From positions 11,141,814-11,205,813 of the forward strand of contig CP136063.1 of the NCBI GenBank assembly GCA_032622095.1: a DNA stretch of 64,000 bases. The letters are read 5' to 3'. The notes beneath the pieces are model-generated. The model did not search any database and was not told the origin of the DNA. It saw only the letters and a program-made list of their open reading frames with translations. The position numbers and the translations under genes were made by a program. This document shows, piece after piece, positions 1 through 10,471 of this stretch (its first letter is position 1; each line of letters begins with the position of its first letter). Origin of the DNA: Siphonodentalium dalli (taxonomy: Eukaryota > Mollusca > Scaphopoda > Gadilida > Siphonodentaliidae).

Positions 1-620
1 CGTCTAAGATGGCCGCCAAAATGGCGCCCGGAAGTGGAATTCATACGTTTTTACTAATACTTTTAAGATAAGTTTCTGAGGTCTTGAACTGGTTGAGAAT
101 TGTAACTTTATTTTGCATATAGCATGTTAACTGACCATTGGAGCAATGACATATGCTGTTCGTGGGGGTCCACACCCTTCCGATCACTCAAAAATTCGAT
201 TTTACAAAACGCGGTATAACATTTTACAAAAGATCCCCTTTGTGATTCTGGTCACAAGAAGTGGGAAGAACTGTGCAATGTAAGTGATCCATTCTATATA
301 TTATTGATATTCGAACTCAATGGTACCAAAATTGTCACTTTGGCTCAAAATGGCGCCAAAATATGGAAAAATGTTAATTATTATCCCAACGTGCCATGCA
401 ACCGCTTACAAGTTATGGTGATGTACACAAATGACTATTCCGTATTATATACATTGAATACCAACAGTTCTTATGCACCTTGATTAATTTTTACCATTTA
501 CCATTCTGAAATCACCAGAATTATGGGATATTTCTATCACAAACAGCATCAAACTCGGCAAAAAATTAGTATCAAAGGTTCTTTTTATTTTGATATGCCT
601 TAAATATGACATAGTGTGGT
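1..620 (+). repeat. R1 interspersed repeat, truncated by the window edge
   Basis: Non-coding repeat that recurs in the same orientation at about 17132-17800 and inverted at about 19990-20446. Shared landmarks in order are a CCGGAAGTGGAA block, a GAACTGGTTGAGAATTGT block, AACGCGGTATAACATTT, and TGGTACCAAAATTGTCAC. The start reads AAGATGGCCGCCAAAATGG followed by CCGGAAGTG, which resembles YY1-type and ETS-type sites. No open frame of note. The superfamily is not recognised. Confidence 0.8.
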
Positions 621-629
621 AGTACGTGG

Positions 630-1034
630 GCTAGAAACGCCCCCGTGCACCCCACCCAGATCCTCCGAAAGTGGTATCATTTTGTTCGTTAGACCTTTCT
701 GAATAAGATTAGGCATGTTACCAAGAACACTGTAGGGATGGTAACCGGTTTCCCGCCGTTTTTCAAAATGGCCGCCGCGAAAAATTACCTTTTCTTATAT
801 CTCAGGTTCTGATGCACATAGAAGCATAATGTTGGTGTCTATACCCATGTTTCCGGGGTCAAATAATCCACTGAAGCTAATGGGAATTGAATTTGACCAA
901 CCGGAAACTGGTTTTCCGCCATTTTTCAAGATGGCCGCCAAAAATCCCAATATTTACCCATATTTTCATAAAAAAATCTCGAAGAAACATCATTTTTAAC
1001 CCCAAACCCGATGTTTTCTAGGCCAAAGAAATCA
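630..1034 (+). repeat. R1-associated arm, left copy (inverted partner at 6873-7286)
   Basis: About 400 bp that match 7286-6873 on the opposite strand with few differences, ending at the same GGCCAAAGAAATCAA boundary on both sides. It contains several AAATGGCCGCC boxes and a CCGGTTTCCCGCCG motif. Together the two arms bracket the PIN-like relic and the LINE. They could be long terminal inverted repeats of a composite element or two independent insertions in opposite orientation; the sequence does not decide this. Confidence 0.75.
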
Positions 1035-1140
1035 ACTCTTCTTCTTCCGCATAAGGCAAATCTCTTTTAAGAGTGTTTAAAGCCTGGCGCATGCATGATA
1101 AAAACAGTTAAAATGTGTATATACAGTTAAAAACAGCTCC

Positions 1141-1498
1141 GGAGTTACTTATTCTTTTTCTTGTCAGTGGTGAATGCTGGGTGGCTGGCCGGCAGCTTGT
1201 CCAACTCCACTCTGAAGCTCTTTGTGTCAAATTCTGGTGTGCAGTTTCCCTCTGAGAATTTGTTCCACTGTCTGGTGGTGCGTGGAAAAAACGACTGGTG
1301 GTATACGTCGATCCCAGTGGTGCTTTGGTATAATTTGTGTTTACCCCGTGTCCTTTCATCGCCTTGCCTGATGAATGATGATGATATATGATTATTTGCC
1401 TTGATCTGGAAGAGCTTTACCAGAGGTAGAGAAAACTGGGTCCCGATCTTTGAAACTAAACGTTCAGTTACAGAATCTACCCGATTGCTACATAACAC
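1141..1498 (-). pseudogene. Non-LTR retrotransposon RT, C-terminal fragment
   Basis: A 117-codon minus-strand frame has the SFFPRTTRQWNKF motif near residue 75, which is typical of the tail that follows the reverse transcriptase domain in many Jockey/CR1-type LINE ORF2 proteins. No RT catalytic motifs are present, so this is a short 3' fragment. It lies between the left R1 arm and the PIN-like relic. It is not the same copy as the LINE at 4564-6460, whose strand is opposite. Confidence 0.5.
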
Positions 1499-1656
1499 AG
1501 CGGTCTAGTCCTGGGTATAAGATCAGCATATGGACTCACCCCACAGGTAAATAGACAATCATGTTTTCATAACATTTTGAGTAGGCCTTGCTGAATTGTT
1601 CTACCCCAATCAGTTGACTGTACCCTAAAAAAATAAAATTATGTTGAACTTGCAGG

Positions 1657-4563
1657 TGAAGCTGCTATGAGCACTGCAGATGAACATGACCTGTTGTGGA
1701 TCTTTGTCCGATTGATAAGCGGCAGCACGATTCAGGAGATACCTGGATGGTCAGGTTATATTTCAGTCACAGGAGAGAAGCCCTCCTCAACCAGCACAAT
1801 TGATTATTATCCTGTTATCAACAGCCCAATTACTGATTACAAGACTGTTCAACAGTGCCTGAAATATTCTGAGGAAGGAACGCGTGCGGTTGGGCAGGAA
1901 TATGTAATCACCACATTCGACCTTGGAGTTTGTATGAAAGCATACCCCTTGGTCTGGAAGAACCCTAGTCGTTATGTCACTGACAGTGACAATACAATCG
2001 TCAAGGCAATATGCTATTTCAGTCTCATTACATCCTCAAAACTGATTCAACACTGGAATAGTCTTTTATATACATAATTTGTGTTTTATTTTGATTTATT
2101 GTGGTATTTATTTATGATATTCCTATAGGCAATCCTTCCTGAATTAAATAAATAATAATAATTGTGATGATTGGATCTTTTCGTGTTATTTGTGCATATT
2201 TCAAGATGATTGGTAAGAAGATGAATGGTTCTGGTCTTTCCGATGTGTTGACTGAAGCTGGGTTGATATCGTCTGGTTCGCTGCGTGGTGTATTGGCTGG
2301 GAAACAATACAGCCGAGCTATGATTTGTCATAAAACCATGTTAGAGGCTCTGGAGAGACTATTAATCAATGCCTACCTTGCTGATTGCGGTGGAGAAAAT
2401 ATTATGGGGCTCCTGAGTGAAGAATCTCAACAATTAATGCAAGATGTCTTGGAGTCGCCGTCTAAATTGACAGTCAACAGTGCCCTCTGTGATGAAGATG
2501 TACATACTCTGATAGTAGGTTACACTGATTTCAAAGATACAGTGCGAAAGGGCAAGCTAGGAAAGACAGCAGAGTTCTGGTTGTCATACATGGACCACAT
2601 CTGGTTGGTACTGCGGTTGATCCAAGCTGTTAAAACAAACAACTATATTCGGTACTGCGAATGTCTCTATAGAATGTCCAGTTTATTCTTCAGTTTTGAT
2701 GGACATAACTATTCTCGCTATCTGACATATTTCTCAGTTTTCTTGGCAAATGTTGAAGAGTCTCACCCCGGCGCAAAAAGCTGATTGGTGGGGGAGCATT
2801 CAGTGTCGCACGTTCTATGATACCTGGAAACAGATGTCCCGTTGATAAGGCGATAGCTTCTCTCTGAGACATTTAAGAAGCATGCTAAGTCACATGGTGG
2901 AGCCGGTGGTTGTGGTGCGGGATTGACAGGACTCGTTAACAATTATGAAACTTACCAAAGGTGGGTGCGGACCACACATGAACGTGCCAAGTTTATTGAA
3001 GCAACATTATCCATGGCCAACATGTTATCAGTCAGTTGGAAATCGAAAACACAATGATCTCCGACCATCAGAAGTGAAACAGGGCGAACAGAGAGCACAA
3101 AGAACAGTCGACGCTATAAACAGTTTCTTGAACCCTTTTGAAGTGCCTGATAAGGAGAAGCTTTATAGTATCTCATCAGGAGCAGCAGCATCACCTGAGA
3201 TCATGGAAGATATGATGAGAGCTGAAATTGCTGGAACGGAAGCTAAAGAGAATTTCATCCATGAACGGTTGGAGAAAGGAGATCATTTTTTTGAGCCCGT
3301 TCGGAAGATGAGGCTACTCACCCTAGGTAAAACACAAAATCTGTTCGGCTGAAGACTAGCCAGAACAAAGTGATCGAATATAAACAGCAAGGTAGTTTGG
3401 CATTCCAGCTGCTGGTGAAATTACAGGAGGGTAACATTATAAGACTAGAGGAAGTCATGCAGTACTGTCTTACGCCTGTCCCTTACAGTCTAGAAACAGC
3501 AGATGGATACTTGTCCGTCACACCGAAAGCCGAAGGATTCCACCATGTTACCAAGGAGGTTAATTCCAACTCCAGACTCAACTCTCTTGATTGTGGATGG
3601 CAATGCGCTGTTCCACTGCTTGCGGGAAGTGCCTGGAAATTTCAAAGATATCAGTCACAAGATATTTGACATGATGCCTAAGTCATCTGACATTGTATTC
3701 AGCACCGACATGTACAAACAGAACTCAATAAAAGCTTTAGAGCGACAAAGAAGAGGGTGTAGTGAGAAGCTCATCACAAGAGGAGAGATGACTAGGAGAC
3801 CACTTGAATGTAAAGTATTCTTGATGAGAACAAAGAGCAACTTGTACGTATGATTTTAAATGTGTGAGCAATGATGAGTTTGCTAAGAGTCTAGAAATGA
3901 GAAAGGTCATTGTCATCTGTGAGGGACAAGCATTCTTGTTGGAGACTAGAGATGGCAATTCTATGGCGAAGACTGAAATTCCTTCCCTAATGTCGACACA
4001 AGATGAGACGGATACCAGATTGGTCTTATATTGTAAATATGCTCAAGATCAGGGATTTGATTATGCAGGAGTTCGTACTCCTGATAGTGATATTTGTTTC
4101 ATCCTGCTCCACTTTGTGTTAGGATTCACCATCACTATCCTATTTGACACTGGAACAGGTAATAACAAAAGACTGATGAACGTCACAGAATTGGCAGATT
4201 GTTTCACACAAGAGTACTGCAGAGCCCTCTTAGCGTTACATGCATATACACATTGTGATACCACCAGCTGTTTCAAGGGGATTGGGAAAGTGAAGCCCAT
4301 AAATGTGATGCAGAAGCAGCCGAAGTTCCAACCTATCCTTGCTAAGCTTGAACTAGATTGGGAGGTGAGCGAGGATTTGTTCACTTGTTTGGAAGAGTAC
4401 ACATATGCTTTATACGGTCGACCAAAATACAAAACTGTAGATAGTCTTCGTCACACACTCATTAAGGAGAAGTGCTGCGACGATGACAGGATTCAAATTG
4501 GTTGTATTATGGATCTTGCAACTTTACCACCTTGTCGTGGAGCCTTGCAGCAACACATCCGAA
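1657..4563 (+). pseudogene. PIN-like multi-copy invertebrate gene, 5' and central part (relic)
   Basis: Consecutive plus-strand fragments, separated by frame changes and stops, follow one protein order: IQEIPGWSGYIS (from about 1730), an IGKKMNGSGLSD to LAGKQYSR block (2210-2310), FFSFDGHNYSRYLTY (2690-2740), a GGAGGCGAGLTG block (2895-2935), LLIVDGNALFHCL (3586-3620), DETDTRLVLYCKYA (4003-4045), TPDSDICFILLHF (4078-4116), ALLALHAYTHCDTTSCFKGI (4222-4281) and LPPCRGALQQHIR (4525-4563). I recall this order from a large family of uncharacterised proteins in corals, molluscs and other invertebrates. The aspartate-rich motifs suggest a PIN/FEN-like nuclease fold; this is inference. At least four frame changes and an insertion at about 2010-2160 make this copy non-functional. 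A TTGCAG acceptor-like site precedes position 1657. Its C-terminus lies beyond the inserted LINE, at 6461-6724. Confidence 0.65.
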
Positions 4564-6111
4564 CTACTATTCTTACGTCAATCGGGCTTCATGCCAGGGC
4601 AAAGCACTTCTCATCAACTCATAGATCTATACAATCACCTGTGTCAATCTCTCGACAATGGACTGTATACATGTTCTATTTTTTGTGATATATCAAAGGC
4701 ATTCGAGAGAGTTTGGCACAGGGGACTAATACATAAACTTTCAAGTTATGGAGTTCGTGGTAAATCTTTGAAATGGCTAGGAGACTATTTAAATAACCGA
4801 CAGCAGCGCGTATTAGTTAACAACAGCTTTTCTAGCTATGAGATCATCCCAGCGGGCGTGCCACAAGGCTCAATCTTAGGCCCTTTTCTATTTTTGGTTT
4901 ACATCAATGATTTAGCAGACAACATCTGTTCTGTTACGAGAATGTACGCTGACGACACTTGCATTACTAACGAGCACCACGACCTAAATGAATTGGCGCA
5001 AACCATGAACAAGGATCTTGAAAACATATCAAGATGGTCAAACAATTGGCTAGTCAATTTTAATCCCTCAAAAACGATGGGCATGTCGTACTCTTTGACT
5101 GGGACATCCGGCGATACTCCTAATTTAACCTTTAATAATGATACTATATCCTTTGTTGAGACACATAAACACCTCGGTCTTGAACTCCAATCAAATATGT
5201 CATGGAACAATCATATCAATGAAACTATTAAAAGAATAGCCTCGCGTTTATCACAACTAAGAAGATTTAAATACCAGCTCGATAGGAAGACCCTAGAAAA
5301 CATATATAAAACGTATATTTTACCATTATACGATTATGCCGATGTAGTATGGGCAAATGCACCTAAATATCAAATGGATAAACTTGAACGGTTACACATT
5401 GATGCAGCCAGAATAGTCAGTGGACTCACACGATCAGTCTCTGATATAAACACAATGAAAGAAGTAGGCTGGCCCCCACTGAGAAGGAGGCGTGAATTAC
5501 ACAAATTACAAACTATGTACAACATTATCAATCGGAATGCCCCTATTTATCTCACAAACATATTACCACCCAGAATAGCTGACATATCAGAGTATGAATT
5601 CAGATATCCCGAAAAATTCTACACATATTTCAGTAACACTGAGAATTACAAAAAGTCATTTTTCCCTTCAACCATAAAAGCGTGGAATGACATGCCGTCC
5701 GTAATAACGGATGCCCCCACAATTTCAGATTTCAAAACGTATCTTAGAATAATTGACCCCGTCACTAGACCCCCGAGGTATTTCTACACGGGACGCAGGC
5801 AATGTAACGTACTTCACGCAAAATTACGGAACTATTGCAGTGATCTAAAGTCTGATAAATTCCAAAACTACATATCTGACAGCCCACGTTGCGCATGCGG
5901 CAACCAATGCGAAGATGCATATCATTACCTTTTCATGTGTTCCCTGTACCAATCAGAACGAATAGAAATGTATCATTCGCTACACAGAGAAGGACTCAAA
6001 TTAACACATATGAATGATTTACTTTCTGGCATCCAAAACATAGATATAAAACAAAATGTGAAATTGTTCAAAATAGTACAACATTTTATTACGGAAACTA
6101 AACGTTTCTGA
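4564..6111 (+). CDS. LINE reverse transcriptase, partial (N-terminus missing)
   Basis: The element-encoded frame is open from the insertion point to the TGA at 6109-6111, about 515 codons. RT motifs appear in order: SGFMPGQSTSHQLIDLY, CDISKAFERVWH, AGVPQGSILGPFLFL (RT-4/5 region) and the catalytic YADD at 4945-4956. The C-terminal part has SFFPSTIKAWNDMP and a Cys/His cluster beginning CACGNQCEDAYHYLFMC near 5890-5940, common in aquatic invertebrate LINEs. There is no endonuclease domain because the element is 5' truncated, so it cannot move on its own. The open frame suggests a recent insertion. An upstream ATG at 4483 belongs to the disrupted host gene and is not the LINE start. Confidence 0.85.
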   Translation, partial: LLFLRQSGFMPGQSTSHQLIDLYNHLCQSLDNGLYTCSIFCDISKAFERVWHRGLIHKLSSYGVRGKSLKWLGDYLNNRQQRVLVNNSFSSYEIIPAGVPQGSILGPFLFLVYINDLADNICSVTRMYADDTCITNEHHDLNELAQTMNKDLENISRWSNNWLVNFNPSKTMGMSYSLTGTSGDTPNLTFNNDTISFVETHKHLGLELQSNMSWNNHINETIKRIASRLSQLRRFKYQLDRKTLENIYKTYILPLYDYADVVWANAPKYQMDKLERLHIDAARIVSGLTRSVSDINTMKEVGWPPLRRRRELHKLQTMYNIINRNAPIYLTNILPPRIADISEYEFRYPEKFYTYFSNTENYKKSFFPSTIKAWNDMPSVITDAPTISDFKTYLRIIDPVTRPPRYFYTGRRQCNVLHAKLRNYCSDLKSDKFQNYISDSPRCACGNQCEDAYHYLFMCSLYQSERIEMYHSLHREGLKLTHMNDLLSGIQNIDIKQNVKLFKIVQHFITETKRF

Positions 6112-6460
6112 CAAATGATATTAACTCAATTAATAAGTAGGACATAAATATGTTTATTGTTGTTTATTGCTTTTTTCGACCTGGTACTTGCTCGGCCATA
6201 ACAATGTTTTAAATAAACACAATCGACGTTGGCACCCCCACCACCTTACATCATCCTTTCCTAACGATCCGCAAGATCATCATTCACCAGTCACCATTCT
6301 CTCACATTCCACACAGCTGTAAATAAGTTACTTATTGTGCCACTTTGTCAATTATGTAATTTTGTAACAATGTATACTGGAGAGGGGCTCATTAAGTTAT
6401 GTAACTTGTGCCCCAATCCACTTTGTATTATTACAAATAAAATATGTTTAAAGTAAAAGT
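4564..6460 (+). mobile_element. 5'-truncated non-LTR retrotransposon (LINE) inserted in the PIN-like relic
   Basis: The 1,897-bp insert is bounded by the direct repeat ACATCCGAA at 4555-4563 and 6461-6469, a convincing 9-bp target-site duplication. The host frame reads QHIR just before the insert and IRRVNYIWRRADIP just after it, so removing insert plus one duplication rejoins the interrupted gene. The insert starts inside the RT domain, so the 5' end was lost. It ends after AATAAAATATG and an A-rich stretch without a long poly(A). The clade is probably within the Jockey/CR1/L2 assemblage; it is not resolved here. Confidence 0.85.
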
Positions 6461-6724
6461 ACATCCGAAGAGTGAACTATATATATGGAGACGGGCAGAT
6501 ATTCCCGAAAAAGATGTACCACTACCAACTAATGGACATGGATGGACACTCAGCTCTGGTCATCTATAACCACTATGGGTTGATGGTCCGATTCTTCCGG
6601 AGGCTCTAGTCGATGAAGTTGATGAAATCGCTCTAAGCGATTCAGAAGCTGATGATGATTCAGATGACCAGGACTCACCACCAGTGTCCTCAGATGAAGA
6701 CTGTGATGAATCTGATCACGAGTA
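6461..6724 (+). pseudogene. PIN-like multi-copy gene, C-terminal part (relic)
   Basis: The frame resumes after the LINE with IRRVNYIWRRADIPEKDVP, then NGHGWTLSSGHL, an in-frame TAA where a glutamate is expected from the remembered family pattern, then PLWVDGPILPEALVDEVDE and a very acidic tail (DSEADDDSDDQD) ending at TAA 6722-6724. This is the expected C-terminus of the gene whose front part is at 1657-4563. Confidence 0.65.
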
Positions 6725-6795
6725 AAATATATCCTAGTTAGTTGCTATTAATGTTTGCTTGGCAACCATTTTGAAATTGAATATATCTGCCAAAT

Positions 6796-6849
6796 CGCTA
6801 CCAGAATTCCACATTGTCGTAAGCGACAATATGGAACTCAGGTAGCGAA
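6796..6849. repeat. Imperfect palindrome
   Basis: CGCTACC at one end and GGTAGCG at the other enclose ATTGTCG-TAAG-CGACAAT, giving arms of roughly 24 bp with a few mismatches and a 4-nt loop. It lies just after the PIN-like relic and before the right R1 arm. It may be the end of a small inverted-repeat element. Confidence 0.55.
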
Positions 6850-6872
6850 AAGCAAATAATCAAATATCATCA

Positions 6873-7286
6873 TTCTATTTGATTTCTTTGGCCTAGAAAA
6901 CATCGGGTTTGGGGTTAAAAATGATGTTTCTTCGAGATTTTTTGATGAAAATATGGGTAAATATTGGGATTTTTGGCGGCCATCTTGAATAATGCCAGAA
7001 ACCAGTTTCCGGTTGGTCAAATACAATTCCCATTAGCGTCAGTGGATTCTTTGACCCCGGAAACATGGGTATAGACACCAAAATCATGCTTCTAGGTGCA
7101 TCAGAACCGGAGATATATGAAAAGGTAATTTTTCGAGGCGGCCATTTTGAAAAACGGCGGGAAACCGGTTTCCATCCCTACAGATTTCTTGGTAACATGC
7201 CTAATCTTATTCAGAAAGGTCTATCGAACAAAATGATACCACTTTCGGAGGATCGGGGAGGGGGGGGGGTGCACGGGGTGGTGTTT
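6873..7286 (-). repeat. R1-associated arm, right copy
   Basis: Reverse-complement match to 630-1034 with few differences, including the CCGGTTTCCCGCCG and AAATGGCCGCC boxes. A G-tract at 7258-7268 is a local expansion that the left copy lacks. Confidence 0.75.
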
Positions 7287-7329
7287 TAATACATAGTTTA
7301 CGAAAAAAACAATTGCGCCTGCCCTGAAA

Positions 7330-7800
7330 ACATATTCTTAGTCAAAGTGGCTAATATTTCTTAGTCACTGCCATTGTCTCTGATTCAACTAAGATTGGGT
7401 TGTCATTCTGACTGATGGCCGAATTCTGACTAATGACTTATTCTGACTAATGGCTAATTCTGACTAATTATTCTGACTAATGGCCGAATCTTAGTCATGA
7501 TGAACAAGGGTTGAAAGAAACAGTAATTCTGACTAAGCAAATGCAATTAAATTAATCATCATGAGTAAGCTGTTATATATATGTTAGTCATTTTGGTTAA
7601 ATATATCACTACTTATTCACTTTGACTAGGATAATATCTTAGTCATCTTGACTAAACTTGGTGCCAATCAGTTGCGATGACTAAGGTACTGTGTCAGTCA
7701 TTTTCACTCACATAGTTTATTAGTAATAGTGACTAATTGTACTATGTTAGTCATTTTAATTATGGTCATAGAATAAACTAGTCATTATCCAAAAACTATT
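7330..7800. repeat. Degenerate TTAGTCA/TGACTAA repeat tract
   Basis: An AT-rich stretch of about 470 bp in which TTAGTCA or TGACTAA and TTCTGACTAATGGC recur at irregular spacing on both strands. There is no coding potential. The arrangement suggests an old, diverged minisatellite built on a short palindromic core. Confidence 0.5.
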
Positions 7801-7872
7801 AAGAGATCAATTTAATGTACCGTACTAGAATATCTATAAAAGTTAACTGAACACACAAGTTCATCGTTTAAA

Positions 7873-8031
7873 CAGCAATTAGAACGAATTAAAATAATTT
7901 TTATTTTGCCTCAAGAATGCTGGTTTAAAATTAAACCAAGAAAAATGTCATTTCTGCCAAACGAAAATGGAGTATCTCGGTCATATTATTGATGATAATG
8001 GTATACACACCGACCCTAAGAAATTTGTTAT
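7873..8031 (+). pseudogene. Ty3/gypsy reverse transcriptase fragment
   Basis: From 7910 the plus strand reads LKNAGLKLNQEKCHFCQTK followed by MEYLGHIIDDNGIHTDPKK. This is the classic region after the catalytic palm in Ty3/gypsy RT (AGLKLN..KC.F ... EYLGHII ... GI..DP.K). One frame change separates the preceding QQLERIK-like part. Only about 50 residues survive, so it is a fossil. Confidence 0.75.
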
Positions 8032-8034
8032 AAT

Positions 8035-8272
8035 AATCAATGATTAAAATAATTAATTTATTGCCTGTTTCTGTAACAGGTAAAGGACCAAGAACAGCCA
8101 TAACTATGAGCTCTAATGGTTCTCGGGGTACATATATTATGAGTGGAGCTCTCATGTTTTTTGTTCTTGGGTTTCGTCTTCGACAGTATAACAGAAAACA
8201 ATCCTTGGCATATGTGATGATGCCATGCCAGTGACATGATTGTAAAATCTTACTTATTGTTTTCTCTGACAA
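8035..8272 (-). pseudogene. Ty3/gypsy integrase N-terminal fragment
   Basis: The minus frame has CHWHGIITYAKDC, a decayed zinc-binding segment, then VPREPLELIVMAVLGPLPVT and ETGNKLIILIIDYYNKF, the start of the integrase catalytic core in Ty3/gypsy Pol. Some zinc-binding residues are lost. It abuts the RT fragment at 7873-8031 but on the opposite strand, so the two pieces have been rearranged or come from different insertions. Confidence 0.7.
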
Positions 8273-8402
8273 CTGATTAACTTTCTTATTATTTATTATA
8301 TATTTATTGACAGAAATAATATTCCACGCGGTGATATTGTAGTTCGTTTTTTCAATAAAAGTTTTGTTTTACTAACCCTCGTACCATCACTAATTAGGCC
8401 CA

Positions 8403-8884
<482 letters not shown>

Positions 8885-9955
8885 TTATTTATGGCACACA
8901 TCACATTGGTACGGGAGATCCCCGGTGTGGACCATCTTGTGTGAAGACAGGTCACACGATCGAGTAAATGATTTATCGCATACATCACAATGATACGGGC
9001 GGTCCCCCGTGTGGATCCTCTTATGTTTCACCAAGCTACTCAACACAATAAATGATTTATCGCACACATCACATCGATACGGGCGATCTCCAGTGTGGAT
9101 CATCTTGTGTCTCGTCAGGTTACTCGACTCAGTAAATGATTTCTCGCAAATATCACATTGATACGGGCGGTCACCCGTGTGGACCCTCTTATGTTTTTTC
9201 AGGTTACTCGGCCGAGTAAATGATTTCTCGCACACGTCACACCGATACGGGCGATCCCCCGTGTGGATCATCTTATGTCTCGCCAGGTCACTCGACTGAG
9301 TAAATGAATGTTCACACACATCACATTGGTACGGGCAATCTCCCACGTGGATTCTCTTATGCATGTTCAGATTACCCAACTGAGTAAATGATTTCTCGCA
9401 CACATCACATTGATACGGGAGATCACCAGCGTGCATCATCTTATGTGTCATCAGGTCATCCGAACGAGTAAATGATTTATCGCACACGTCACAATGATAC
9501 GGTCGATTCCCGGTGTGGATCCTCTTATGTCTCGTCAGAGCACCCGACTGAGTAAATGATTTCTCACACACATCACATTGATACGGGCGGTCTCCTGTGT
9601 GGATCATCTTATGTCTCGCCAGGTCACTCGACCGAGTAAATGATTTATCGCAAACATCACACTGATACGGACGATCTCCTGTGTGGATTTTCTTATGTAT
9701 GTTCACATTACCCAACTGAGTAAACGATTTCTCGCACACATCGCATTGGTATGGACGATCTCCTGTATGGACCATATTACATGTATGTTTCGTTAGGTTA
9801 CTCGACTGAGTAAATGATTTCTCGCACACCCCACACTGATATGAACCATTATGCGTTGTCTTACTGTACAAACTTCTTAACAACTCTGAGTCCATGGCTA
9901 TCTGTGACGTATTTATCGGTGTGTGCTTATCATCTTCAGTCTCAAAACTCTCCAT
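8885..9955 (-). CDS. C2H2 zinc-finger protein ZNF1 (11 complete fingers)
   Basis: A 356-residue protein: about 38 residues of acidic/polar N-terminus starting MESFETEDDKHT, then 11 tandem C2H2 fingers with the canonical linker TGDRPY and unit length of 28 residues (84 bp). The first finger has an atypical five-residue spacing between its histidines (H-TCNMV-H). Fingers of this kind bind DNA in the nucleus; the target is unknown. The ATG at 9953-9955 (reverse strand) has a good context, CAACAATGG, also found at the paralogue ZNF2. The ORF ends within finger 12, where the serine codon of the K-S-F motif is TAA. The truncation may still leave a functional protein. No KRAB, BTB or SCAN domain is seen. 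The coding region has no intron in this window. Confidence 0.85.
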   Translation of the reverse strand: MESFETEDDKHTPINTSQIAMDSELLRSLYSKTTHNGSYQCGVCEKSFTQSSNLTKHTCNMVHTGDRPYQCDVCEKSFTQLGNVNIHKKIHTGDRPYQCDVCDKSFTRSSDLARHKMIHTGDRPYQCDVCEKSFTQSGALTRHKRIHTGNRPYHCDVCDKSFTRSDDLMTHKMMHAGDLPYQCDVCEKSFTQLGNLNMHKRIHVGDCPYQCDVCEHSFTQSSDLARHKMIHTGDRPYRCDVCEKSFTRPSNLKKHKRVHTGDRPYQCDICEKSFTESSNLTRHKMIHTGDRPYRCDVCDKSFIVLSSLVKHKRIHTGDRPYHCDVCDKSFTRSCDLSSHKMVHTGDLPYQCDVCHK

Positions 9956-10471
9956 TGTTGATGGTAATATTTCTGTACGGGATCAAATGGGCATTACCTG
10001 ATTAAAGCTAACAGAAAAATCTCACGAAAGAGTTAAAATTATCGAACAGACAATCGATACAGTTAAGTTAGGAAATCATCAGATGAAAATAAAAATATTT
10101 CTATCCAGAAAAAGGTGTTTGAATAAGTGGTCTGAGTCAACGGGGAGTGGAATAGAACAATGTCGCAATACATAGTTTAAAAAACGTGAAAACTTCCCGT
10201 AGCCGATTATAGTAGTTTTCTTGACAATAACATGTTTATGATGAGAGCATTGACATATGTCATACACTTAAAAGCAAACCATGCTGTGTCAGTCACAACA
10301 CTTATAGCATTCAGGTTAGGCACGCTGTGTCAGTCAGACCACTTATAGCATTCATCATAACTTCATAACTTCAAGAGTACGAATTCCTCTAACGTGCTTG
10401 CATATGGAGTCAGACACCAAAAGAGCATTCCTCTGTCGTTTAACTGAAAACACATAAAGCGGAGTTACTAT
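9956..10471. other. ZNF1 upstream region with a short direct duplication
   Basis: No gene seen. A GAATAGAACAATG block at about 10149-10161 followed by ACATAGTTT is shared with the region upstream of ZNF2 (29953-29984), consistent with duplicated 5' flanks. At 10280-10355 a unit of about 40 bp (GCTGTGTCAGTCA...CACTTATAGCATTCA) occurs twice in tandem. No TATA box stands out. Confidence 0.5.

Noticed and set aside
4483-4563. Upstream ATG as the start of the LINE RT protein
   Set aside because: These 27 codons lie in the interrupted PIN-like gene, out of its frame, before the target-site duplication ends.
4899-5210. 103-codon minus-strand frame
   Set aside because: It is antisense to the RT palm domain of the LINE and has no motif of its own.
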